Assembly (NCBI RefSeq): GCF_963676685.1
Contig: NC_092346.1
Span: forward strand, 45,815,289-45,879,288
DNA: 64,000 nt
Source of the DNA: Mytilus edulis
Taxonomy: Eukaryota; Mollusca; Bivalvia; Mytilida; Mytilidae
Direction: 5' to 3'
The first letter of the stretch is position 1. Every line of letters begins with the position of its first letter. Shown here piece by piece: positions 34,057-45,834 of the stretch. Position numbers and translations under genes: made by a program. Below the pieces are notes generated by a model, which had not been told where the DNA came from, made no database searches, and was given only the letters and a program-made list of their open reading frames with translations.

Positions 34057-34965
34057 AATTGAAAACAACGTTCAAACTTATGATTGCGTTGGATAAAAAC
34101 CGCAATTTTTATACGTGCGCATATTACAAATTTCGTCGTAGAAGGGTTTAAATACAGCACAAACAACATTTTCCAAAAGAGAAAAAGAGTGAAAAAATAT
34201 ATTTTAACAAAACGCATTTGACTAGCAGATCGAACAACTGATGTTCTTAAACACTGCTGTCTGCCATTGGCGATTGTCAAATAAATTGATCACAAGGTGT
34301 AACAAAATGCATCTCTATATTACCTTAATACCAAGTAGAAAACAATAAACTCGTGGCAAAATTGGTAAACCACAATATGAGGTGCTATTTCTTTACAACG
34401 GATTTCGACAATTAATGTCTCTTCAGTGATGTTAGGGATCGAAAAGTATTTGAAAGGCCATTTAATTTACCTCAATTTAGGATAGCCTCTTGAATTTTAA
34501 AGGGTCTAAATGGGATGAACGGATTATATAAACCGGGGGGAATATATAATGCAAGCTCAAATGAAATAATTACAAGCAAGTCTAAATTGAAAACAATTAA
34601 AATTCATTATCATTGAACTAGTATATAGGCCAGCTGAAGACGCCTCCGTGTGCGGGAATTTCTCGCTGCATTGAAGACTTATTGGTGACCTTCAGCTGTT
34701 GTCTGTAATATGGTCGGGTTGTTGCCTCTTAAACACATTCCCCATTTCCATTCTCAATTATATTATCGAAATTGAAAACAACATTCAAACCTATGATTGC
34801 GTTGGATAAAAACCGCAATTTTTATATGTGCACATGTAACACAAATTTCGTTGTAGATGGGTCTGAATACAGCACAAACAACATTTTCCTAAAGACAAAA
34901 AAACTATATTTTAACAAAACGCATTTGACTAGCGTGTCGAACAACTGATGTGCCTTTATTTTCGA
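34057..34965. repeat. ~200-bp direct repeats around a ~500-bp spacer (LTR-like)
   Basis: The block 34057-34250 (attgaaaacaacgttcaaac, gattgcgttggataaaaacc, catttgactagc, cgaacaactgatg) recurs at about 34768-34955 with roughly 10-15 percent differences, in the same direction. The spacer has no frame and includes a family-2 repeat in reverse (34690-34765). Confidence 0.55.
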
Positions 34966-36320
34966 CGCAAACACTATACTACATCCCCATTTAATCATAA
35001 TTAAAATTCCATTATTAGCCGTTCGAGGTGACATCATACACTCGTATATCAAATAGCAAATATATGTCTTAAATTATTTTTGAGAAAGAATACTATAAAT
35101 ATCAATTGAAACAACGGTAATCCTTTTCCACTTAGTTATCAAGCTCTTGTATTTCTGTTCTTAAGCACCAGTATCCATCTGACAGCTGTACCTGTCACTG
35201 AGCTATCTGAGACAAGATCCCTAATGCGCCTTGAAATGAGGAACTCAAAAGTCACGTGTAAACAAAAATTCTCTGTGTAGTGATATTTGACACTTTTCTA
35301 TGATAAACAAGTGACTGAGCTTAACCATTTGAGTTAATTTAGAAAGTAGGGGAACACAGAATACATGTGTAAAATCTATGGAGCTATTAAATGTGTTCAT
35401 TTATTAAATTTTCAAAGAACTTTTTGTGTTAAAAATGGGATTATTTACCATGAGGAGCCGCATCACAAAAGGATACTCGGGGTTTGCTAATTTACGGAAA
35501 AAGTAATCTCACTTCGTACCCCGAAAATTTAACCACATATGTCAAAATGTCTCAGCTTCGAAACGAGCCATCACACATATCCAAGTTAACGATATGGACT
35601 GAGCAACAGAAGAAAACGTTACCATTACGGCCTATGGAAAAACTAATGCGCATCTGTACCCATCTGTAGAAACGAGCCGGCACATATGTATTTCACTTTC
35701 AAAATTAACATGTACTGTTCTTATTTTCATCTTATCGGTCGTTTGAAATTTTGCTGTTTTTTATGTACTTTCTTTGCGAAAGTTTGGCATACTGATCTTT
35801 TATCAGTGATCGACGTGGATAGTACACTTGGGTTTGATAGTAAATAGCAAATACAAGTTATTTGTAATATATTTATATTCATGGTTATACAAAAAAACGC
35901 AAAAATAATTGAAATTGATAGAAAACGCAATACATATAAATAAATAAAATAACGGATTGTGGAAAAAGGGAGAGGGCAAAAACAAAATGTCCTAGTCCCA
36001 AATGTGTCTGTTAATTCGATAATTTGAAAGTTATTGTAAAACAGAACAGTAGACTTTAGTCAACATTCACTTCATATGTGTGTTGAACTCATTAGTGCTT
36101 TCCTGTTTGTATATCTGACAACAGCTGTTAATTTGGTGTTCTCAAAATTATTTTATGTAAATAATATATTAAACAGTTTAAGGCCTGTTCGTTATCTGTT
36201 TTCTTAATGTGCAAGGTTCGAATAAAAGAAATTAAAAGCTGCCGAAAAACGAAAATCAATTAACTTTGAACAATGTCATATTTTAGTTATACATAATGTT
36301 CCTCTTACATAATACATTAA
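34966..36320. other. no supported gene
   Basis: AT-rich intergenic DNA with only short chance frames. I see nothing of note. Confidence 0.45.
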
Positions 36321-37240
36321 TTTTGATTCACTTTTTTAACCATGACCCACCAACTTTGTACCTTTTTCACTTTCGATCTTTTATATCTGGGCGTTATGTA
36401 TTCAGGTTTAGTTTTCTGTAATTAGTTAATACTTCAGTTTCTTTATGTATATCTCTTTCATATTCATTTGATAAAATTTACTGTTTGCAATAGCATGAAT
36501 TGTTCTATATAATAAGAATGTTCTTATCCCGGGCATAAAAACAATGCCGTTTTTGGCGAAACCTTTTCAACTTTTGATCTTCAGTGTTGTACAACTTTGT
36601 ACTTTTTTCACTTTCGATCTTTTATATCTGGGCGTCACTTGTAAGTCTTGTGTGGACAAGGCGCGTTTTTGGCGTATTGAATTTTAAACCTGATGCTTTT
36701 TGTTATCTATTAATCATGTTTTTCTTTGTCTAATATGTTTTATTAATTTGTATTGTAGTCCTGTAATATTATGTTGTCATTTCAATGTTATATTTAACTT
36801 TGCCATTAAAGTGCGAGGTTTGGCATGCCACAAAACCAGGTTCAACCCACCACTTTTATTCCCCTTTAAAAGTGTCCTGTACCAAGTCAGGAAGATGGCC
36901 ATTGTTATATTATTGTTCGTTTCTGTGTGTGTTGCATTTTAACGTTAGTCGTTTGTGTTTTCTCTTTCTTATTTTTGAGAAATTGAGATAAGACGTGGCA
37001 CGGTACTTGTCTATCCCAAATTCATGTATTTGGTTTTCATGTTATATTTGTTATTCTCGTGGTGTTTTGTCTGATGCTTGGTCCGTTTCTGTGTGTGTTA
37101 CGTTTCGGTGTTATGTCGTTGTTCTCCTCTTATATTTAATGCGTTTCCTCGGTTTTAGTTTCTTACCCCGATTTTGTTTTTTGTCCATGGATTTATGAGT
37201 TTTGAACAGCGGTATACTACTGTTGCCTTTATTTCCCAAG
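36320..37240 (+). repeat. dispersed mussel-type repeat (retroelement 3' region?)
   Basis: It contains a 45-bp direct repeat (36350-36394 and 36592-36637, aactttgtacctttttcact). It then has a reversed family-R segment (36637-36715, gtaagtcttgtgtggaca) and a long tail: ggcatgccacaaaaccaggt, gtaccaagtcaggaagatgg, gtccatggatttatgagttt, gcggtatactactgttgcct. I remember this tail as highly repeated in Mytilus. The overlapping open frames are accidental. Confidence 0.55.
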
Positions 37241-37805
37241 GTCTAATAATACAGAATAAATAAAAGTGAAACCTCGAAACCTGGTATTTGATCTTCGATT
37301 CTTATGCATATTTACCAAATTCATATTTCTCTAAAATTAGGTTTAAAAAGCTCTTTAACAATATGATATTAAAAAAAGCTTCCCGCCTTGTTTTATAAAA
37401 CAATAATAAATTTCAGCTTTGTTAAAAACTAAAACTAACGTTTTTTTTCAAATTCATTTTTAATTAAAAGTTAAGCTTATTGATTAATTCACTTACTTGC
37501 TTATTGAAATGTACTTAAAAAAGGAAAGATAGACACTGACACCTCCTTAAATTCGGATTACCAAAATCCCTAGACAACATACTTTTAGGTCTTCAAAATT
37601 ACAGTTTTATAATAACTATAAGCATTTTATATGTGGAAAACATATTCAAATTTATATAAGAATGTTTTCATATTGAAATTACTGTCTTTGAGTCAACGGA
37701 TGATTTACATAGACGTGTTAAAAGTTGTCACTCGCGAATCAGAACACAAACCCAAACAAGTGAAGAAGTTGAACCATTCAACAGTATGTTTATGAACCTG
37801 TTGGG

Positions 37806-37880
37806 CATAAATGTGGTATGATGGCCAATAAGAGAACTCTCCACAAAGACCAAATGACATGGCAATTGATATAGGTTACC
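37806..37880 (-). repeat. SINE-like fragment (family 1)
   Basis: Contains atgtggtatgatggccaata followed by agagaactctccacaaag, the family-1 signature in reverse. Confidence 0.5.
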
Positions 37881-37923
37881 GTAAAATCCATTTATACATA
37901 ATCTTCACATTCCAATACTTATC

Positions 37924-38335
37924 AAAGGTACCAGGATTATAATTTAGCACGCCAGACTCGCATTTCGTCTTCATAAGACTCATCAGTGACGCTCATATCA
38001 AAATATCTATAAAGCCAAACAAGTACAAAGATAAAAAGTTGTGCCAAATACGGCTAAGGTAATCTGTGCCTGGGATAAGAAAATCCTTATTTTTTTCGAA
38101 AAATTCATAGTTCTGTAAACAGGAAATCAAAAAAAGAAAATGACCACATTATTGATATTCATGTCAACACTTAATCGCTTAAGTGTTGACTACTGGGCTG
38201 GTGATACCCTCGGAAACGAAACGTCCACCAGCAGTGGCATCGACCTAGGGGTGTTAATAATTATCAAAGGTACCAGGATTATAATTTAGCACGCCAGACG
38301 CGCGTTTCGTCTACATAAGACTCGTCAGTGACGCT
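37924..38335. repeat. family R element with 72-bp direct terminal repeats
   Basis: tatcaaaggtaccaggatta ... cagtgacgctc occurs at about 37920-37995 and again at 38263-38335, 344 bases apart, with few differences. The core carries gctggtgataccctcgg and ccaccagcagtggcatcgac. It is either a small LTR-like element or 1.2 copies of a tandem unit. Confidence 0.6.
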
Positions 38336-39060
38336 CCAAGGTATGCTTGGATGAGAGTCCATTCCAATTCTCGTCGATCTTTCTTTCAAATATCACCTTT
38401 CGGGTGAAAGTGTAAATAACATACGGTTATTTCATAATTCATTATAGATGAAATTTATATTTTTAAATGGTCAAAATAGAAATTGAAATAAAAGGTATAT
38501 ACGAGAAAACACACTCACAAAGAAACAACATTTTCTTCAGCTATTCATATTTTCAGTTAGCTGTCTTCTCAAATATTATAATAATAACATTTTCATTTTC
38601 ATCTTTAAAACCTAAAATCTATAAATCTGGTTCACGCAATGGATTTACTTCTCTGTTAATAAAAGAGTAATCGGTTTCCGTGCGCATAGCATTTTATGTG
38701 GATTGAAACGGTCGTGACTGAAAATCTTCCAACAGTGGTAGCATCGATAAAAATAACAAAACCAGGATAAATTGTCAACGAGATTATGCACTATTAAAAG
38801 GTCATTGCGATTTTCACAAAGTGGTACATCTCTGTACTTAAAATCATATCTCATTATTAACTCATTCCTTTTGAGAGTATAAACAGGTGGTTCTATAATA
38901 TTAATCTTTTTAGAAACGTGTTATGAACTAACGATATGATGTTACGACTGTCAAATTGAAATGAGTTTATATTACCTATTACCAATACATATACATGTTC
39001 AGTATATAAATCTACCAAGATAAAGGTAATTTATTCCAATTAAAGGACTAACGATGATAG
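38336..39060. other. no supported gene
   Basis: AT-rich, with short unrelated frames only. Confidence 0.45.
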
Positions 39061-39235
39061 ATAGATAATTTTATTAACCAATCATGGTGCCCAAAATTTG
39101 AGCTATACAATCAAATGAATTACAAAATAAAGCACAGAAAATGATTAGAATGATGAGAGAAGTAATTCATTACAATGATATTTCAAAGAGAGACACAAAT
39201 AATTTTGACAATCATATATCAAAACAAATGTTGAG
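39060..39235 (-). repeat. LINE 3'-end-like fragment
   Basis: Read on the minus strand it ends in attggttaataaaattatct, an AT-rich tail typical of 3' ends of non-LTR elements. The part gagacacaaataattttgac recurs on the other side of the B-box gene (about 41048-41072). Confidence 0.4.
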
Positions 39236-39243
39236 TAGTTTAA

Positions 39244-40905
39244 CTACTCGACAAGATTGTATAAGAATGCCCACTTATCAGAGTTACATAAAAGTAATAC
39301 TTGTCTGTCTTTGTTATAGTGTAAGGCAAAGGGTGTGCTCAAACCGTTAGTTTTTGAAAGTAAATGTTTACTGCATTGTCCGTCATGTTGTATTGCGATT
39401 AGCGTATTCGACTCTCTATCAGTAACATATACATTTTGGTGATCATCAACCGTGATGCCCTGCAGATCGCTTGAAGATTTCTCCGTGTGTTCCCAAATTT
39501 TCTCACCTGTCATGGAAATACACTTTATAATAGAATTATTTATAAAATAAATTCTATCTTTTGTGGTTTTCAAGTATAATTCACACCCAATATTTAATTT
39601 TTTCATTACTTTCCCCTTTATATCAGTTATTACAATGCCTCCTGATTTGATAAATAGTTTATTGTCCTGGTATGATATTCCATAACAGTCATTCTCAAGT
39701 TTTACTTTACTCTCGACCTTAATGTACTTTATATTCAAAATCTCTATGTTCTTCTTATTTCCATATGTAACAGCAATACGGTCAGTATCTATGATTGTTA
39801 AATCAAACGGTCTATGGGAGCATTGTATGTCACGGATATGTTTACCGTCTTCACTATACTCCATTACTACACACTTTCCCAAAGAATTAGCTATCAACAC
39901 ATTTCCATTCGGTAATATGGAACATCCAGACAGCCACATTAACACTCCCTTTTGTTTAACTTCAATTTTTTTCTTTAATTTAAGACGGACGTTATTGATG
40001 TTGTTCGTGTCAGGCATTCGAAGCTTTATCTGGGCTTGGTCTACCTTTGCTTCTTTGAACGGTAAATCAGTTGTAGTCGTCTTAACCGATAGTTTTCCGA
40101 ACTGATCTGACTCATTCATTAACGCCATTATAGATGGATTTAATGTAAAGTTCATTTCATAATTCTGCACACACTTGATTCTTTCTTTGACGCTTTCCAC
40201 TTCTCTGAAGACTGATTGATTGATCTGTCGCATTCCAAGGAAAAGTTGAATGTCGGACGCGAATGATTTCAGTTTCGTTGTTTGCTCTCTCAGACAACTG
40301 AAGTCACGTTCCGATTTTTTTAAACGGGTTAGAAGTTTGTTCTCTTCGGATTTACAATCACCATGTGTTGTGTCTAATTCGGAAAGTAGTTTTTGTTCTA
40401 AATCGGCTAATTTATCCATTATTCTTGCTCGTGTAGCATTGATTGTATTTTTGATGGTTTTCTTCTGATATTCTAACGTCTTCGATGCAGAATCACGATC
40501 TGCAATGATTTGTTCAAGATTTTGTATTGTCAAGGTTAAAGTGTCCTCCAAATCAGCTAATGCAGTTGATTGCTTTGCATTTGCAGCAGCTTTTTCTAAA
40601 GGGATGACGTCAGAGCATGTTCTATGACGAGTTGGGACGCAACCTAAACAAACTGCAACATCATGTGTTTTACAATAAAGTTCGAACCGCTTGTCATGAT
40701 CTTCACAATTCAGACTAACAGAAATATTTTCTATCTGCCGGTAGTCTTCAGTGGATATAAGCCTGTGGTCACGTGTTGTTTTTATAGATTTATGAACCTT
40801 CTCACAATCTACACATAATCCCTCTTCGCAAACTGTACACCATTTCTCTGCCTCTTTATTATTTTCCGCATAACCACAAGGACCACAAAGTATCAAATCC
40901 GACAT
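39244..40905 (-). CDS. intact RING-less B-box/NHL-repeat protein (TRIM-like)
   Basis: Single coding exon of 553 residues. B-box 1: C7, C10, C23, C26, C31, C34, H38, H46. B-box 2: C66, H69, C77, H80, C85, C88, H93, then C96. A coiled coil follows (about 110-230, heptad-rich with LADLEDTLTLTIQNLEQI). Residues about 310-553 form an NHL/WD-like propeller (WLSGCSILPNGNVLIANS, GITVDDHQNVYVTDRESN). No RING precedes the B-boxes, so ubiquitin-ligase activity is not expected without a partner. Such proteins form very large families in bivalves, often discussed with innate immunity; function here is unknown. An acceptor (aacag, exon start 40917) precedes the ATG and a conserved donor lies at 43552, so a non-coding 5' exon is likely. 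It is the functional twin of the pseudogene at 22705-24350. Confidence 0.88.
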   Translation of the reverse strand: MSDLILCGPCGYAENNKEAEKWCTVCEEGLCVDCEKVHKSIKTTRDHRLISTEDYRQIENISVSLNCEDHDKRFELYCKTHDVAVCLGCVPTRHRTCSDVIPLEKAAANAKQSTALADLEDTLTLTIQNLEQIIADRDSASKTLEYQKKTIKNTINATRARIMDKLADLEQKLLSELDTTHGDCKSEENKLLTRLKKSERDFSCLREQTTKLKSFASDIQLFLGMRQINQSVFREVESVKERIKCVQNYEMNFTLNPSIMALMNESDQFGKLSVKTTTTDLPFKEAKVDQAQIKLRMPDTNNINNVRLKLKKKIEVKQKGVLMWLSGCSILPNGNVLIANSLGKCVVMEYSEDGKHIRDIQCSHRPFDLTIIDTDRIAVTYGNKKNIEILNIKYIKVESKVKLENDCYGISYQDNKLFIKSGGIVITDIKGKVMKKLNIGCELYLKTTKDRIYFINNSIIKCISMTGEKIWEHTEKSSSDLQGITVDDHQNVYVTDRESNTLIAIQHDGQCSKHLLSKTNGLSTPFALHYNKDRQVLLLCNSDKWAFLYNLVE

Positions 40906-40929
40906 GTTGTTGTATACCTGTTAAATTAT

Positions 40930-41235
40930 ATTTGTCTGTATATAATTTTAAAGATGAAATATGAAGATATGTTATTCCAATCAGAGCATACATGATTACA
41001 TGATGAGCAATGCAATTTATTACCATGATTTTATTTATATATATAAGTGAGATACACAAATAATTTTGACAATCAAATATAGATATATTGCAAGTTTTAT
41101 GATCTTTAGAAAGTACACATTTGTTATTAGTTTCCTGTTTATTCTGTAATTTATTGTATTTGATTTGTAATTTGTCCTTATGTAACAAATATTTGTTGTC
41201 TAAGGTAAATAAAGAATTGAATTGAAATTGAATTT
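40930..41235 (+). repeat. LINE 3'-end-like fragment
   Basis: It ends in ggtaaataaagaattgaatt followed by gaaattgaa, the kind of A/T-rich reiterated tail seen at the 3' end of non-LTR retroelements. It shares about 25 bases with the fragment on the other side of the B-box gene. Confidence 0.4.
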
Positions 41236-41756
41236 TTATAACAAAATTAGGTTATGATCTTAAGCCACAGCCAGACCAAAGCCAAATTAAGGTAGATTCG
41301 CTGTATACCGCAATCTTAGATTATACAATAGCCGTACATAATTTGCCTTTATCTAGAAATTTTGAGACAGATTTGCAATTAATATGTAAAATGTTTATCT
41401 ATATAAAGAAAAATAAGTGATTGGCGTTTTTTTTCAAAATCCAAGTTGCTTAAACAACTTCCAAATATGAGATTTTTATATTCTAATTTCCAATGTCGCC
41501 ATTTAACTGAGGTGATATAGCAAGCAAACAAGTTCGGTGACACCGTTTTTTTCATGATCGATCTATAAAATTGGAAATCAGGTTGAAATACAGCACGGTG
41601 ACCCATATTTTTCGCCATATTTGTAAAAAAAAGGACGGTAAAATCTTTATTTTGGCAACGTATAAGAACTTCAAAGCGAGGAAAATTATACCGATAATGC
41701 ACTTAAACACATGTGTAAACAAGCACTTTTAAAGCAGATAATATTAATCAGGCAAA

Positions 41757-42290
41757 TTTGGCTTTAGACGAATTTGGCTATTTATTTTAGGTATTTTTGA
41801 CGTATAGCTTTTCAACGGTTTCGGTACTTATACATCTTCGGATTTCAAATGTTTGGCTTTGAGCGTTCCTGATTAAGGTAAATCCAGAAAAGTGCTTCGG
41901 ACGCAATAAATTATTAAACGTGTTGATTTTAATTTTTTACATCACTGGGTCAATACCTCTGCTGGTGGAATATCAGTCCCCGAGGGTACCATCAGCTCAG
42001 TAGTCAGTATTTCGGTACTGACATGATTTAACAAACTTTACTAAAATTGTTTGTTTTTAAATTTTAAATTATTAAGAAAATAAGGTTTCAACATCCTCAG
42101 GTTAGGTTGGTTTTAGATGAATTTGGCTATTCATTTTAGGTATTTTTGACGTATAGCTCTTCAATGGTTTCGGTACTTATACATCTTTGGATTTCAAATG
42201 TTTGGCTTTGAGCGAAATTCCTGATGAAGGTAAATTCAGAAAAGCGCTTCGGACGCAATAAATTATTAAACGTGTTGTTTTGAATTATTT
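41757..42290. repeat. element with ~170-bp direct terminal repeats around a family-R core
   Basis: The block gaatttggctattyattttagg ... agcgcttcggacgcaataa occurs at 41759-41935 and 42110-42285 (351 bases apart). Between them lies an inverted family-R core, tgctggtggaatatcagtcc then ccgagggtaccatcagctca. This insertion is absent from the equivalent place in the first B-box gene copy. Confidence 0.6.
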
Positions 42291-43553
42291 AATACATAAC
42301 ATATTGATATAAACAGGCAACTATTCTTCGCGGATAACATATGACTTATCTGTACTATATCGATAGTTTTTCAAGTTTATGTCATTACATGACTAATCTT
42401 AGTATTAATAGTTTCCAATACCTCTAGGTTTTCTTGAATTAAACCTAGAAATTTAACCTTAAGCATACAACTTATTAAAATCTTATTTTCAAACTTACAT
42501 TAAAACTATTATTAAAAATGAAATGGTATAAAATCAACGATTGTTAAATTTATTGTTTTAACACACAAAATTAATTTTGCCTTTTACTTTTTTTTGTCAA
42601 TCCACGTTGAAAAAAAGAAGATACATTTTTGATAGAAATTTCTTAAATTCATATCTTTAACTTCATTAGGTGTGTGTTCTCCGTCGGAACAACAGTCATC
42701 AAATTTGTGAAAACAGTTTTAGACCCGGATGAAAACTGCAGTTTTGATCTCACATCTATTTCTTTTCATTTTTGTTTAGATATAACTAGCAGTTGAACAT
42801 ATCTATAACTATGAACTGTGTAATGTAACTGGAAAAGATTATTATGTTAAATTAAAATAGGGGAAACATTTTGCATTTAGACCGCTAAACGAGTTATTTA
42901 AAGAGTTATTGGTAGTGTGGAGAGCGTGTCACTGATCAAACACAGCATGTCAGATTTTACATCCCCTCTCCAACTGGACATTACTTTGAATGAATAGAAC
43001 ATACAATCAAAGTGATATCAACGCAACTTCGGTTGAACTGCTATAATAACATGAATAAGGCCTGTTTTTAATTTTGGAAAGCCAGGGTCTGAGGAATGAG
43101 GAACATTATTTTCAAAATTGGCAAATAATACAACCGAGCAGAAAATTTAAAATATATTCTTTCCAGTGAAAATGGGGTTATTTCTCCACCACCCTCTGAA
43201 TCCACCACTGATAGATATGTACCTACCTGGTTCAATACTTGAATGGAATTCAAAGTACTTGTAGAAAATGCCAAAGTAATATTACCTGCCATGGATGGAG
43301 TAGATTCTTCGCAATGGTATTTTGTTCCCTTTAAATCTAGTTGAACCCGAGGTTGGACCAAATCGACGCCAATATATATTTTAAAAGAAAATTCATAATT
43401 TAGAACAAGGAAGTTAATTGTAAAAATAACCCAAGTTATTGTGAAATGGGACAAATATGTTTTAAAACATGAACCGTTTTGCTTGAAATCCCTCCTTATT
43501 CATATTGAGTAGCGCTATCTTTGTTATTCAGGAATTAATTATATTTAGTTACC
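42291..43553. other. 5' intron of the intact B-box gene
   Basis: 42665-43060 matches 25100-25260 and 27790-28040 in order, showing the shared ancestry of the two blocks. No coding signal; the 128-codon minus frame at 43068-43454 is within this intron and looks accidental. Confidence 0.5.
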
Positions 43554-43620
43554 TTGATATTCCCTGCAAATGACAGTATCTATTTCGCTTTGTCCAAAGA
43601 AGGTTTAGTAGTCTCGCGAT
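43553..43620 (-). other. predicted non-coding 5' exon of the intact B-box gene
   Basis: The donor tatcaag before gtaac (exon end 43553) and the surrounding tttgcagggaatatcaag are conserved in the duplicate at 32098. Conservation across both copies in an otherwise drifting region supports an exon. Its upstream limit is not defined. Confidence 0.45.
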
Positions 43621-45349
43621 ATTACACAAACGTCACATGCATGTGTATCTAACTAATTTATAAAAAGAGGTAAATTCAAAAAGTTAAATAGCTATTGAGT
43701 TTAAAAATTGGTGTAGATTTTGCTCGAGAGATTTTGCAATCCTTGAACAACTTATTCATGTGCAGTATAGTAAGGTACTATAATCTTGTTGTGTAACAGT
43801 AGTTTTATCGTGCCTTTTTTTTTATTCAACATTATTGATCCCTATTTGCAAAGGCAAAATAACAGGTGAACCAACGAATATAATAAATATGTTGAACATT
43901 ATCATGTTCGACCTAGTTTCATGTATGGTTAAAATAAATCTGATAATAATATTTCCAAGAAAGAAAGGTCTTAATTAATAATAAGAATTGATTTTTGTAA
44001 TGGTGTCTTTCTAGATATATAGCATGCCCGGATGCACCGTTGATCAAGTTGCAAAGAAACATTGATTTTAAGGTCTTTTAATCTGTGTATAATTCGTGAC
44101 TTCATTATAATGTTGTCAAAATAGTGATATAATTACATAATAATTATTGAAACACTAGTCTTTTCGTGATGTATGGACTGCCCACAGTACAGATTATGTG
44201 TCACGATAATGACCAGTTCTTCAATAACTGTTATGTTTATTTCATTGAGAAGCCATGTTTTACAAGTTCTCATAAATTCGATATGTTCGAGTAATAGTGC
44301 TATTTCTATAGGAAAGACTAAAGACTAGTCATAGTGATAGATGTAACTTTAATTCACTGCTATTCATTTAAACACTATTTTTTTAGTATACATTGTATAT
44401 GATTACATAAATAGTTTTTTCTAAAATTCTATAATTCACGGAAACTTGTGCTCATTATTAAATGGTAAAAGGACATCCATCTTAGATAATCTTGAAATGC
44501 ATGATGGTGCCCTTTAAAGGTCAGCATCCTGGCAATAGTTGGTCAAGTATACTTTACATTCTCAACACGGATATTTACTTTTTTTATTCATAAGTACCCA
44601 ATAAATATAGCGAGTCTTTAATAACTAGCACTGGGAATTTCCTGAAAATGTGTCTCTTTATCATGGAGCTACTAAGTATTAAGAAGTGTTGATCCAGCGA
44701 TTCCTTGTGCATTCATTTCTACAAAATCTTTGTACATTTGTCTGAGACTTTAAAAAAAACCTAAACTTTTCTTTTTAACTCATTGTTTTTTTTTATACAA
44801 AATACCTAGTTAATCTTGTGCAAAGATACCAATTTTTTGTAATCATAGTTTTACTTTGGGATTTGCTGTGTGCATGTTTTAATTATTTCATATTGGCTGG
44901 ATGTATAGGGGTGGATTGAGATGACGCAAAACATGTTTTACCATGTCACATTTTTGTGCTTATGAACCTCTGCCTTTGTTAGTCTTATGTGTTTTATAAT
45001 TCAATTGGATTGATTTGCATGTTTTAGAGTTAACGTGGCATCCATTTTGTTGAACCCATCTACATTATATTTTAAAGGCCAGCTAAAGCCGTTTTCCGCT
45101 CTTTAGTTGTTGTTTTTTTTATCGTTTTGACACATTCCACTTTTCTTTTCTCTGTTCGATACTGTATGATGCAACCAACTGTTGATGCCTGGTAAAGTTT
45201 AAACATTACATCAGAATGTCTTAGGCACTACAAGACTGATGCAAATTCTTTGGATATTTTTGCTGACGTCAACACTAGCTTGTACATCTACCAATACCTA
45301 GTGTAGGTCAAGATATTTCTATAACAACTAGGCCATGGTGTTAAATAGA
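43621..45349. other. no supported feature
   Basis: AT-rich intergenic DNA without recognisable coding sequence or repeat structure. Confidence 0.45.
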
Positions 45350-45412
45350 TATAGGAAGATGTGGTGTGAGTTCTAATGAGACACCTCTCAATCCAAATAA
45401 CAATTTAAAAAA
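45350..45412 (-). repeat. SINE-like fragment (family 1)
   Basis: ggaagatgtggtgtgagttc followed by taatgagacacctctcaatcc is the family-1 end in reverse. Confidence 0.5.
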
Positions 45413-45424
45413 ATTTGTAAGGGT

Positions 45425-45650
45425 TCTGCTGAACCCAGTGTCTCGCCTACTTTTGCTGTTAATCACACACTCTTCAAAAATGAGAAAAAAAGTTTCGTAC
45501 AATTCAAGGATAGTTTAAGAAAGTTATAAAAATTTCAAAAACTTTAACCACAGAGTGAATATTTGTGGACGCCGCTGCTGACGCCGACGGAATGTAGGAT
45601 CGCTATGTCTCGCTTTTTCGACTAAAGTCGAAGGCTCGACAAAAAGTAAA
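45425..45650. mobile_element. short hairpin-ended element
   Basis: Begins aagggttctgctgaacccag followed by tgtctcgcc and ends with a hairpin ttcgactaaagtcgaa followed by ggctcgacaaaaa. The same type of end closes the 147-bp repeat element at 53113-54184, so the two are related. Confidence 0.5.
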
Positions 45651-45834
45651 CCATTATAGTTTAATATTGTTACGTGATCTTCCTTTACAGTGTATTAAAT
45701 CATCTTAAGCATAATGTCCAGCAAAGAATATTTTAACTATGTTCAGGATGATCTAACAGTATTCCAACCTTACAAGCTGTTTCTTACTTTAGAAAAGAGA
45801 ATGGAAATGTTGAATGTTTTAAAGTGACAACAAT

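Noticed and set aside
36700-37198. Overlapping hydrophobic frames (67-80 codons)
   Set aside because: They lie in a T-rich dispersed repeat tail; hydrophobicity follows from T-rich codons.
43068-43454. 128-codon minus-strand frame
   Set aside because: It lies in the predicted 5' intron of the intact B-box gene, and its equivalent in the duplicate copy is not preserved.
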